A stretch of 64,000 nucleotides of DNA from Welwitschia mirabilis (lineage: Eukaryota; Gnetophyta; Gnetopsida; Welwitschiales), in NCBI GenBank assembly GCA_051453625.1, contig JBOZIK010000001.1, forward strand, positions 71,142,082 through 71,206,081, given 5' to 3'. The notes beneath the pieces were generated by a model. That model was not told where the DNA came from, did no database searches, and saw only the letters and a program-made list of their open reading frames with translations. Shown piece by piece: positions 55,427 through 64,000 of the stretch. The translations under genes were made by a program, and so were the position numbers. Position 1 is the first letter of the stretch; each line of letters opens with the position of its first letter.

Positions 55427-56895
55427 TATTAGATTATATTTTATTAATTTTTATCAAACTAATGTTTTCTATGTAGCAAATTTTGTGTATTTTGTGTAGA
55501 AGATGTTAATCATTTTCAAGTTAGATACTCAAGCCATGTATGTTGAAATATGATCACGAGAAACCTGTCAAGTTCACTTACCCTCTTGAGGAGTCAATCG
55601 GACTTTCAACAAGTCAACCACACCTAGAGCATACTCTTAGAATTAAACTAAATTTAGAAGGATTAATCAGATTTTTGATGGGATGGACTGGACCTATGAT
55701 CTTGAGAGCCAGTATCCCTGAATCAAATGGCAATGGATTGACTAGATCTATGATGGGATTGATTGGATTTTTGGACTTGATAATAGTACTCCTAAACTGA
55801 TTGAGAAGGGGTTGACTGGATCTTTGAAGGAGTTGATTGAACCTAAGCATTGTGCAGCTGATATCCCTAAGCTAATTGTTATGGGGTTAACTGGACACTT
55901 AAAGATGTTAATTAAANNNNNNNNNNTTAAACTTGATATAGGAAATTGGAATGATCTTTTATCAGGACTAGCAAGAGACCGAATAAAATTGTGGGTGACC
56001 AGATGGGATTTGATCAGACTTTAAGGGGTTGATTGGACATGGAGCCATAAGAAACTAGAACAACTAAAAACTTCACTCAAGTAACCTATGTAAGTTATGA
56101 TACCAAATGGGGTCGATTAAACTTTTAAGGGATCAACCAATTGAAATGGAATCAAAATTTTATATCCATTATGTATCCATTAAATAGCTATTTTCTAGTT
56201 ATTTATAGCTATTAAAAGTGCATGTTAAATTGTAATAAATCCTAAGATCCTTCTAATATAAAAATCCAAGAGAGAGAATACAAAAGAATCTTTTTGAATC
56301 TTGATAAAAGTACTAAAATCTTATGATATTCACCATTGGATCTTGGTATTTATACTTCTGACTAAGGAAGCTCCATAATTTTGTTGTATTCATATATTCA
56401 AGGTTAGATCTTACACTATATTATGGTATTATCTATAGGAGAAGAGCTTTATTGAAATCGTTGTACCAAAGAATGAGTGATATTTATGCATCAAGGCATT
56501 CTTACCATCACTATTACATCCTCTGAATGTTAAGACTGAGCCTATAAAAGTTCAATTAAAAAGGTTGAGACTTAGCTTGCAAAAGTCTATTTGTAAAGAT
56601 TATAAGTGAATTGACAATACTGAAAGAGTTAATAAAGGTCTGGATTAATCTTGGTGATAAGTTGAATATTGAGAGTGGAGTAGGGGGTTTCCTGAACCAC
56701 TATAAAGTCTTGTGTGCATCTATTCAATATTTTATGTTTTCTGTCAGTTGCATTACTTTAAATACTTTTAGTAATTCTTTATATGCATGATTTTATTAGT
56801 AAGTTATTTTAAGTAAGTATTTATTATATTATGATTTTGGTTAATTATTTTTAAAAAACCTATTTACCTCCACTCTAGGGTTCTCGATCCTATTA
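55427..56895 (+). repeat. Copia D2 3' LTR
   Basis: Starts tattagattatattttatt (terminal TG changed to TA) and ends gatcctatta (CA changed to TA). Aligns with the 5' LTR at roughly 80-85% by eye. The motif array is at about 55,580-56,150. Open stretches at 55,540-55,800 and 55,812-56,024 lie in it and are not genes. A 10-N gap is at 55,917-55,926. Confidence 0.92.
55917..55926. other. Assembly gap, 10 N
   Basis: Short N run inside the D2 3' LTR. Confidence 0.99.
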
Positions 56896-56900
56896 GCTCT
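56896..56900. other. Target-site duplication of copia D2, right
   Basis: gctct, identical to 49,528-49,532. Confidence 0.9.
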
Positions 56901-56947
56901 AAGGAGCTCAACAATGAATAAAAAGCTTTAGGAACGTTAGCATGGAA

Positions 56948-56959
56948 GCTCTGATACCA
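56948..56959 (-). other. Copia E primer-binding site (tRNA-iMet type, perfect)
   Basis: Minus strand TGGTATCAGAGC, an exact match to the plant initiator tRNA-Met primer site, 2 bp from the 5' LTR. It fixes the orientation of copia E. Confidence 0.93.
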
Positions 56960-56961
56960 CT

Positions 56962-57130
56962 TGTTAGGAAACAAGAATGTCCAAAAAATGGAGAGGCACA
57001 AGATTTCCAAATAAAAATTTTATTTCTCCTCTATCTTATTCAAGAAAGAGCTTTCTTCATTAGGCAAGTGCACAATTAGGATTTTCATGTATCTTTATGT
57101 GTGAGATCATGGTATGTATTAGCCTTAACA
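56962..57130 (-). repeat. Copia E 5' LTR
   Basis: 169 bp, starts tgttaggaaac and ends ccttaaca in plus orientation; matches 44,138-44,319 and lies next to the PBS and the TSD. Confidence 0.85.
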
Positions 57131-58054
57131 TAATGCCGCTAAACAGATAAAAGGGAAAGAATAGGAAATGAAAACTAGAATTTGAGAGGATGTAAGATGT
57201 TGAAAATGGATGTATATGATAGTAATGAATAATAATGAAGAATAAAGAAGGCTTAAAAAACTAACATAAGGAGAAGATCAATTTGAAAGTGAGAAAGTAA
57301 GAGATAGAATGTATTGAAAACTCATTCTAATGCTTGAAAATCAACTTGTAAACATATAGTTGAGTTTAAAATAGAAATATTTTAACATGATGTTAGTATA
57401 ATGTTAGCATGATATGCATTTTGACATTGAAAAGATGTCTTTATAGATGCACTAAGGTTAGTTTTAGGTGAAGAAGTTGTCATAACTTGTAGTTTTCACC
57501 ACTATGGTGATTATTAAAATTTGAATAGCCACATGGCATCAAAACCTCAATTTATGCTAGGAAACATAGTTATAGTACCATAGGTAGATATACTAGTAAT
57601 CATAAAAAATCCAAAACTACAAATTAATCAATTTTAACAATGCATTTAACTTAAAAATAACTAGTAATGAATAAATTATGGCTTCTAACATTGAATTTCA
57701 AAGGTACTAATGTTTTAATAATTTTTGATATGATTTGATGTCATGCATCTAGAGTTAAAATGATTTAACATAATTACATTAATAAGTGAATGAGATATGA
57801 TAATAGAAAAGGAACTATAAGACATATTTAAAATAACAAATTGAAGAAATATTTTATGCTTCTCTTTATCATTTTCAATTTTGACCTCTTAATCATGATC
57901 ATCACAAATAGTCAAAAACTAGATCGTAATGCATCATTTTGAGCTATCATCTAAAAAGTACAATAATACTTATAAGAGTAGTATTATATCTTTAGAAAAT
58001 AATGACAAGTTAAGACTATTACAACATTATTTAATTAAAATTTAGGTTTCATTA
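57131..58054 (-). repeat. Element C 5' LTR, distal part
   Basis: Aligns with about 28,890-29,854 ('gagagatagaatgta', 'gatatgcattttgacatt', 'ttatttaattaaa'). Ends gtttcatta, followed by the TSD ctaag. Confidence 0.86.
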
Positions 58055-58059
58055 CTAAG

Positions 58060-58450
58060 TTTATCATTTTTAAAACTATTTTATAGTTTCATTTCTTTTT
58101 AAAAATCATAAGACAATAACATATGAAAATATTTATCACTTCTATTTTTTTTAAATACCTTTTTCACCTTTTAACATAATAATTTTAAAAGAATAATAAA
58201 GAACATAATTAAAAAAGAATAATCATTGCAAAACCTTAGTAGGATACAATCAACCTAAGGAGGATCCAATTAAGGAAGACATGATAGAAATAAGAAACAT
58301 TCATAAATAAACTCATAAGAGTATTGAGAAAACCCAATAAAGCATACAAGATTTAGATGAAGTTATGTAATAAATCATGTTAGCAAAGCAAAGTTCATAA
58401 GGAACTTTATCTTCCAATACCTTGCTTAACCTAAATAATGTTAAGAAAGA
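58060..58450. other. Spacer between element C and gypsy F
   Basis: AT-rich; no LTR, PBS or Gag motif of element F could be recognised. The 5' part of F is missing or decayed beyond recognition. Confidence 0.45.
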
Positions 58451-58489
58451 TTAGAAGGTGGTCACCCAAAGAGGTGCTACTACAACACC

Positions 58490-59060
58490 TAAAGAACCAC
58501 TTAAAAATGATGGCATCAAATAAAATAAGGATGAAGATGTAGGAATACTTAATGAGACACACTTTCCTTCTATCTATACTCTAATAAACAAGGATGAATA
58601 ATTAAAAAAAGAAAGAAAACATCTTACTCCTTGGTTAGATAGACTCAAATCTAATCCAACATATGAGGAATATATTAAAACCATCATAAAAGATGTCAAT
58701 GTTATACTACCAGTTTGGCACATACTTTAAGACAACCCAAAGTATGCCAAAGTGTGGAATAACCTTTATAAAAGGGAAGAAAAAATGAACATTACCAACT
58801 AGAGTATTTTTAGCTAGTCTATGGCAACTTGGTATTATAAAAGTGTCCAAAATTCAAAGATCTAGGGGTAGCAACTATTAGCGTGATATTAGAAGATAAC
58901 AAGAAGATTAAGAAGGCTCTTATTGACATAGGTACAAGTGTAAACATCATATTCCCACATATTTGCAAAAATTTTGGATTATAAAAGCAAATTGAACCAA
59001 TAAAGGCTGTCTTGAAAATGATCAATATAACATTGAAAAAACCCATTGAAATCATTAAAT
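58490..59060 (+). pseudogene. Element F Gag-protease linker and protease (broken)
   Basis: PWLDRLKSNPTYEEYIKTII (about 58,640-58,700) matches the Athila-type segment between Gag and protease. VATISVILEDNKKIKKALID then IGTSVNII (about 58,868-58,955) is the protease core, with the catalytic Asp kept as D-I-G where D-L-G or D-T-G is usual. KKPIEIIKYLVIQ follows near 59,035-59,075. A stop lies within the domain at about 58,980. Confidence 0.86.
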
Positions 59061-59651
59061 ATTTGGTTATTCAAAAAAAAGGAAGCCTATTATCCCATAG
59101 ATTTCATAATTATCAAAATTAATCACAATTGTGGGTACTCCTTACTTTTAGGTAGATCTTTTTGTACTACTATCCATTGAATTATAGACACTAATACTGG
59201 AATCATGGAACTTCACATAGGTAGTAAAAACATTTAAGTTCAAGTCTTTAATGCAACAGACAAAGACACAAGGGATTCAAATGATGAGCTTAGTGAAGGT
59301 ATTAGATTAACTATCTTTGTAGCCAATCATTCACTTAAATTAAAGGCCCTCACTTATTAATAATCAACTCTTTTTAATGATATGAAGGAATTCTCAATAA
59401 TCTCAAGTAGTTTTAATTTCATCAATCCTTGTGAACTCAATAGTACTATGGAACCCTTAATGGAAGAAATATTTGACAATATTATAACCTAAGATATAGA
59501 AGAAGCAAAGGTCATGAAAATAAGTTTTAATGAGAATGGTTATGCAATTCGTCATACACATAAAAGAGTCAACTTTGAAATGAATTTAAAGGAGCTTAAA
59601 AAGGGATTAAAACACATCTTTATCAATAGAAATCCTAAAATGCCATTAATC
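59061..59651 (+). pseudogene. Element F protease-RT linker (broken)
   Basis: Plus-strand remnant with an open stretch from 59,514 (MKISFNENGYAIRHTHKRVN) that runs into the gap. It connects protease with RT; no catalytic block is expected here. The apparent 389-codon ORF that continues through the N run is not real evidence of an intact gene. Confidence 0.6.
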
Positions 59652-60567
59652 NNNNNNNNNNNNNNNNNNNNNNNNNNNNNNNNNNNNNNNNNNNNNNNNN
59701 NNNNNNNNNNNNNNNNNNNNNNNNNNNNNNNNNNNNNNNNNNNNNNNNNNNNNNNNNNNNNNNNNNNNNNNNNNNNNNNNNNNNNNNNNNNNNNNNNNNN
59801 NNNNNNNNNNNNNNNNNNNNNNNNNNNNNNNNNNNNNNNNNNNNNNNNNNNNNNNNNNNNNNNNNNNNNNNNNNNNNNNNNNNNNNNNNNNNNNNNNNNN
59901 NNNNNNNNNNNNNNNNNNNNNNNNNNNNNNNNNNNNNNNNNNNNNNNNNNNNNNNNNNNNNNNNNNNNNNNNNNNNNNNNNNNNNNNNNNNNNNNNNNNN
60001 NNNNNNNNNNNNNNNNNNNNNNNNNNNNNNNNNNNNNNNNNNNNNNNNNNNNNNNNNNNNNNNNNNNNNNNNNNNNNNNNNNNNNNNNNNNNNNNNNNNN
60101 NNNNNNNNNNNNNNNNNNNNNNNNNNNNNNNNNNNNNNNNNNNNNNNNNNNNNNNNNNNNNNNNNNNNNNNNNNNNNNNNNNNNNNNNNNNNNNNNNNNN
60201 NNNNNNNNNNNNNNNNNNNNNNNNNNNNNNNNNNNNNNNNNNNNNNNNNNNNNNNNNNNNNNNNNNNNNNNNNNNNNNNNNNNNNNNNNNNNNNNNNNNN
60301 NNNNNNNNNNNNNNNNNNNNNNNNNNNNNNNNNNNNNNNNNNNNNNNNNNNNNNNNNNNNNNNNNNNNNNNNNNNNNNNNNNNNNNNNNNNNNNNNNNNN
60401 NNNNNNNNNNNNNNNNNNNNNNNNNNNNNNNNNNNNNNNNNNNNNNNNNNNNNNNNNNNNNNNNNNNNNNNNNNNNNNNNNNNNNNNNNNNNNNNNNNNN
60501 NNNNNNNNNNNNNNNNNNNNNNNNNNNNNNNNNNNNNNNNNNNNNNNNNNNNNNNNNNNNNNNNNNN
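59652..60567. other. Assembly gap, 916 N
   Basis: Removes the first part of element F RT. Confidence 0.99.
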
Positions 60568-61000
60568 CTTTTGGTACTTATGCTTTTAGGAGAATGACTT
60601 TTAGTTTATGTAATTCTTCAAGTACTTTTCAATGTGCTATGAGGGGAATTTTTATAGAAATCTATCAAAATTTTCATGGATAATTTTTTAGTCTTTGGAG
60701 ATAATTTTAACCAAACTTTAAATCATTTATTATAAGTTTTAGAAAGATGTATTAAAAGTGGACTTCACCTTAGTTGGGTAAAGAGCCATCTTATACTCAA
60801 TGAAGGGATAGTCTTAGGACATCACATTTTAANNNNNNNNNNNNNNNNTGGATCCATCAAAAATTAATGTCATTAAAAATATTATCCCTCCTACTAATGT
60901 GAAACAACTTCGATCATTCTTAAGACATTGTGGATTTTATCATAAATTCATAGAACAATATGTAAAAATTTGTAAGTCACTTTATCAACGCTTGAAGAGA
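60568..61000 (+). pseudogene. Element F reverse transcriptase, C-terminal part (catalytic Asp lost)
   Basis: FGTYAFRRMTFSLCNSSSTF (60,568-60,627) is the RT block 'FGTYAYRRMPFGLCNAPATF'. After a frameshift, IKIFMDNFLVFGDNFNQTL (about 60,664-60,720) carries the catalytic motif with the second Asp changed to Asn (F-M-D-N, 60,673-60,684). SHLILNEGIVLGHHI and, after a 16-N gap, VKQLRSFLRHCGFYHKFIEQ (about 60,899-60,958) complete the domain. Confidence 0.92.
60833..60848. other. Assembly gap, 16 N
   Basis: Short N run inside element F RT. Confidence 0.99.
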
Positions 61001-61640
61001 TATGTTACATATAAGTGAAATGATGATTTTCAATAAGCCTTTGAGAACCTTAAGAACATCATTACCAATAAACCCATTATGAGTAGAAAAAATTGAAATG
61101 AGGACTTCAAGCTGATGTGCAATTCTAGTAATCTTGCTATAAGTGGAGTGTTAGGACAAAAACATTAGAAAAGAATTTAAGTAATAAGCTACATTAGTAA
61201 AATCCTTTTTGGTGCTCAACTTAATTATGCAACCATTAGAAAGGAGATGCTGGCAATCATCTTTTGTCTAGATATACTTTAACATTACCTCCTTATTTCA
61301 ATACTTATGTTTATACATATCACGTTGCCATTAGATATTTAATGATAAAGAAAGATTCTAGTACATGCCTTATATGATGGATACTTTTATTACAAGAATT
61401 AAATTTGCTGATAGTAAATAAAGTAGAAAAATGAAATCCAACATTTGATCATCTTTCTAGAATTCCTTCAGACATTTTCTCAATTCTTTTGATTAAACTA
61501 TCTAGGATGATTTCCTAGATGAACAACTTTTCATGATTGAGCAATCTTATGAAGTGTCTTTAAAATAACCTACTCCTTCATATGCTGATATCATGAATTA
61601 TCTTGTCACTCTTAAAACACCTTTACATTAGAATAGAAAT
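61001..61640 (+). pseudogene. Element F RNase H and linker (broken)
   Basis: FKLMCNSSNLAISGVLGQKH (about 61,109-61,168) is the 'FELMCDASDYAIGAVLGQR' block with both Asp changed (to Asn). NYATIRKEMLAIIFCLDI (about 61,224-61,278) follows. FDHLSRIPSD near 61,447-61,476 and DEQLFMIEQSYEVSL (about 61,519-61,565) then SYADIMNYLV (about 61,578-61,607) match the Athila/Tat linker 'DEQLL...PWYADIxNYLV'. Confidence 0.88.
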
Positions 61641-62850
61641 CAATGAAAATATTTTTTTCCATAGAATAGATAACTATGAATGATCAAAGCACATCTATAT
61701 AGGCAATGCAAAGATCAAATCATGTGCAAATGTATTACGAAATGAGAGAAAAAAGACATCCTTTTTCTTTATCATGATAGAGTTTGTGGAGGTTATTTCA
61801 GTGGCTAAAAGACTATCATGAAAATCTTACATTTAGGATTTTATTAACCCTTTGCATTCAAATATATCTTTAACTTCATTAGGAAGTATGACTTTTGTTA
61901 ATGATCTAGAGATCTTACTTGAACTCAAGATATACCTCTTACATCCATCTTATAATGTAAAACTTTTGATTATTAGAGTATAAACTTTGTAGGTCCTCTT
62001 ATGCCTCCTTCATGTAAAAAGCATTGTATCTTAGTAGTAGTTGATTACATAACAAAATGAATTGAAGCCATACCTATACAAACTTGTCATGCAAAAACTG
62101 TTTGCTAATTTGTTAGATTAAATATCTTTCAAATATTTGGATTTCCTAGTATTCTCATTTTTGATTAAGATACTTGCTTTATCAATAAGTCCCTTAGGAA
62201 ACTCTTACTTTTAGTTGGGATTAAACATAGAATAGATAACTCTTACCATTTCCAATCAAATGGAAAAGCTAAAAACTCTAGTTAAGAGATCAAGAAAGTA
62301 CTCTTAACACATTGTCACAAGTCTTGAAAATCATGGGCACACATCTTAATGATGTTATTTGGGCTTACTATATAACTGGGCATAATTATTTGAGTTCCTC
62401 TTCTTATGAACTTATCTATGAGAAAATATGTATGCTTCTAGTTGATGTGTGCTATAATTCTTATAAGATAATTCATTAAGTTAATCTTGTTTCTTATGAT
62501 GATAACCTTTAAATGTGCTTAATCCAATTAAATCATCTTCATAAAGATAGAACCTAGACCCTTCACTGCTAACTTATAGTTAAAGCCTAAGCCAAATTTG
62601 GGCATGATAAAAACCTTGTGTATAAAAACTTTTACCCTAACTAGTATGTTTTACTTTTCAATTCTATAGTTTATTTAATTCACAATAAACTAAATTTTAA
62701 ATGGTTAGGTCCATATCTAATTGGGAAGATGCATTTTAATGATTTCATTATATTTTTGACCTAAAAACTAAAAAAATAATAAAGGTAAATGCATAATGTT
62801 TGAAGCATTATTAGTCACTTAATAATTACTCTTACTCAATAAATATGATA
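61641..62850 (+). pseudogene. Element F integrase (broken, two catalytic residues lost)
   Basis: Zinc-finger start YHDRVCGGYFSG (about 61,772-61,808); YINFVGPLMPPSCKKHCILV (about 61,976-62,035) with the first catalytic Asp changed to Asn; FDxDTCFINKSLRKLLL (about 62,160-62,210) keeping the second Asp; IDNSYHFQSNGKAK (about 62,233-62,274) with the catalytic Glu changed to Lys. AYYITGHNYLSSSSYELIYE (about 62,363-62,422) and KWLGPYLIGKM (about 62,698-62,730) are the later blocks. No chromodomain follows. Two of three catalytic residues are gone, both by G>A changes. Confidence 0.9.
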
Positions 62851-63013
62851 GAAGTAGTTGAGCTAGGTGATACTTTCCTTAAAAAAGAGGAGTTCCTTCC
62901 CTTTGTCATTTTTCAGATGACTCTTTAGCCTAATCCATATAGGCCTTTTTAGATTAGTTGATCATACTTAGCATGAGCAATGCTCCATCAATATGATTTA
63001 TGATGTTTAACAA
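62851..63013. other. Short spacer between element F and the right-hand LTR
   Basis: AT-rich; no feature recognised apart from the word 'caagtgataagtat' at its right end, which recurs about 41 bp later. Confidence 0.4.
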
Positions 63014-63984
63014 GTGATAAGTATTATGGTGCATATTTTTGCATACATGCACAAGTGATAAGTATAAATGGCTCATTTTCAAAAGAATATGTAATTTAAA
63101 TATAAGAAAAATTTAGAAAATAAATATGCAATGTAAATGCAAATGCAACTAAATCTAAATGCAATGCAAAAATAAATCTAAACTTCTTTCTTTTATCCTT
63201 AACAAAGGCTTCCCTTAAGACCTATATCAGCAATGAAACTGTCATTGAATCAAGGTTAATATAAATCATAAGAGACATCTAACTAAACTAAATGCATAAA
63301 TAAAAATAAAGTTTTATATTAAAAGGAACAAAAATCTAGGTTACATAATAGCTGAGACTCAATAAAGGATGCATAACCCTTAACCAAGAGAATGTCTTTC
63401 TGTAACTCTCAAAATAGATCTTTCATCCTTCAATCTCTTATTACAAGAATTTCTAGTGCATCAAATATGGAAAGAAAAGTCGAAGAGGGGTCTTATTTAC
63501 AGGGTTGAGAAGTAAAACCAACACATGAAAGGCACTACAAAATGTGCCCATTTTTAGAAAAGAAACTGACAAAATGGACAAAGATTGGCTATCAGTTATA
63601 GTGGTCATTCTAGCTATTGTCTAGATGACCAAGTAAATGATGGATCTTTACAAAAGGATAACTTAGTAATTCTAGTTTTAATCCACTTTATAAGTAATGT
63701 AGTATTTTCAGTGTCATTGTCCTAGTTATCATGGAAATGACAGAGAGGATGATAGTCTTCTTTATCCTTCTGAGTAAGAAGAAGCTAGCTTTTTTCATTA
63801 GTAATCTTCCTCTAAATCCTATATGTATTAGAATGTATCTTAAATGCCTTAAATCATGCCAATAATTGCACATTCCTAAGATCTTTTATCAATTCTTCAA
63901 AATCATTAGAATTGCATTTAAACTTGTATAAATGTCTTGCAAATATCTGATAAAACCCCATCAAATACATACAAATTAACTACA
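63014..63984 (-). repeat. Element-B-type 3' LTR at right end of window
   Basis: Aligns with the B LTRs ('aggggtcttattta.agggtt', 'aaatgtgc', 'catgccaa', 'aaaaccccat.aaatacata') and ends acacatca, followed by tagcctccact, the mirror of a GTGGAGGCTA polypurine tract. It is thus the 3' LTR of a minus-strand element whose body lies beyond the window. It is more diverged than the two B LTRs are from each other. The left end, placed at tgataagtattatgg, is uncertain by some tens of bases. Confidence 0.8.
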
Positions 63985-63995
63985 CATCATAGCCT
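63985..63995 (-). other. Polypurine tract of the right-hand element
   Basis: Minus strand AGTGGAGGCTA precedes the LTR start TGATGTGT; compare TAAGTGGGGGCTA at 18,632-18,644. The window ends a few bases further on. Confidence 0.75.
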
Positions 63996-64000
63996 CCACT

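Larger units (their letters stand above)
49533..56895 (+). mobile_element. Ty1/copia element D2 (Sirevirus-like), plus strand, nested in copia E
   Basis: LTRs at 49,533-about 50,910 (end hidden in a gap) and 55,427-56,895; perfect 5-bp TSD gctct on both sides. Order inside: protease, Gag-pre-integrase, integrase, RT, RNase H, internal PPT (54,945-54,958), terminal PPT (55,415-55,426). The LTRs belong to the same family as copia D1 and carry the same motif arrays. The capsid part of Gag is not present in the assembled sequence, probably because the 183-N gap is undersized. YVDD in RT is intact but stops occur in every domain. Confidence 0.92.
44138..57130 (-). mobile_element. Ty1/copia element E (short LTRs), nested in element C and containing D2
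   Basis: Minus-strand element. The 5' LTR is 56,962-57,130 (169 bp), the PBS 56,948-56,959, and the 3' LTR 44,138-about 44,319. TSD is taata (44,133-44,137) and taatg (57,131-57,135). Gag, protease, a post-integrase segment and the RT start are recognisable between 44,700 and 46,690, with the integrase core and most of RT missing. Copia D2 sits in its leader. Without D2 the element is about 5.6 kb. Confidence 0.82.
26951..58054 (-). mobile_element. Ty3/gypsy element C (Athila-like), complete ends, with nested insertions
   Basis: Minus-strand element with a 3' LTR (26,951-29,854), PPT (29,855-29,866), pol and Gag to the right, PBS (42,171-42,188), and a 5' LTR (42,193-44,137 plus 57,131-58,054). 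Flanks are ctaaa (26,946-26,950) and ctaag (58,055-58,059), a 5-bp TSD with one mismatch. The two LTRs are 2,904 and about 2,870 bp once the nested copia is removed. The internal region also contains a SINE and an apparently misplaced contig. Protease and RNase H blocks match Athila-type elements. All genes are broken. Confidence 0.87.
58450..62850 (+). mobile_element. Ty3/gypsy element F (Athila/Tat-like), plus strand, no LTRs identified
   Basis: Gag-protease linker, protease, RT, RNase H and integrase appear in gypsy order on the plus strand. The protease is close to that of element B, so both belong to one lineage. LTRs were not found: the left side runs into spacer, and a B-type LTR in opposite orientation begins at 63,014, shortly after the integrase. 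Two gaps (916 N and 16 N) interrupt RT. Confidence 0.85.

Noticed and set aside
55540-56024. Plus-strand ORFs of 70-86 codons
   Set aside because: They lie in the D2 3' LTR and arise from the repeated GGTTGACT-like words, not from a gene.
59514-60683. Apparent 389-codon plus-strand ORF
   Set aside because: It is open only because 916 of its bases are N. The flanks are a broken gypsy linker and RT, and the real frame shifts right after 60,660.

Overview
The window looks like a piece of pericentromeric or otherwise gene-poor heterochromatin from a flowering plant. It is strongly AT-rich with few CG dinucleotides, and almost everything recognisable in it is a decayed LTR retrotransposon of plant type. 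These are Ty3/gypsy elements of the non-chromodomain Athila/Tat kind, two of them with tRNA-Asp-like primer sites, and Ty1/copia elements with tRNA-iMet-like primer sites, one family of them Sirevirus-like. I found no intact host gene, rRNA, functional tRNA gene, CRISPR array or prokaryotic feature. Species cannot be named from this sequence. Every coding region is broken by stops, frameshifts, deletions or assembly gaps, and many changes are G>A or C>T, as expected from old methylated DNA.

Layout. (1) 1-8,415: a minus-strand gypsy element (A) with integrase, RNase H, RT, protease and Gag remains, preceded by a second copy of its integrase (1-1,089) across a 100-N gap. Between the two copies lies an unidentified plus-strand ORF-like stretch. 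(2) 9,450-10,250: a weak copia-type Gag fragment. (3) 10,330-26,472: a complete but gutted minus-strand gypsy element (B), with LTRs of about 1.05 kb, PBS, PPT and target-site duplication (TSD) acaat/ataat. Its 3' LTR is split by a minus-strand Sirevirus-like copia (D1, 10,673-17,922, TSD caaac/taaac).

(4) 26,951-58,054: a minus-strand Athila-like gypsy element (C), with LTRs of about 2.9 kb and TSD ctaaa/ctaag. Its 5' LTR is split by a minus-strand short-LTR copia (E, 44,138-57,130, TSD taata/taatg), which is itself split by a plus-strand Sirevirus-like copia (D2, 49,533-56,895, perfect TSD gctct). A 3.86-kb contig (37,353-41,213), bounded on both sides by 100-N gaps, duplicates part of C and looks misplaced inside it. 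A tRNA-derived SINE with a 9-bp TSD and a poly(A) tail sits in the integrase region of C (33,466-33,713).

(5) about 58,450-62,850: a plus-strand gypsy pol (F) whose protease resembles that of B. (6) 63,014-64,000: a B-type LTR in minus orientation with its PPT at the window edge, so the body of that element lies beyond the right end.

How the parts fit. The insertion order can be read directly: C, then E inside the LTR of C, then D2 inside E; and B, then D1 inside the LTR of B. The intact B LTR at 25,409-26,472 supplies the uninterrupted version of the D1 target. The most unusual contents are the extra ORF-like region in the env position of D1, the unidentified antisense ORF-like region beside element A, the arrays of GGTCAACCCC-like words in the D LTRs, the SINE, and the contig misplacement in C.
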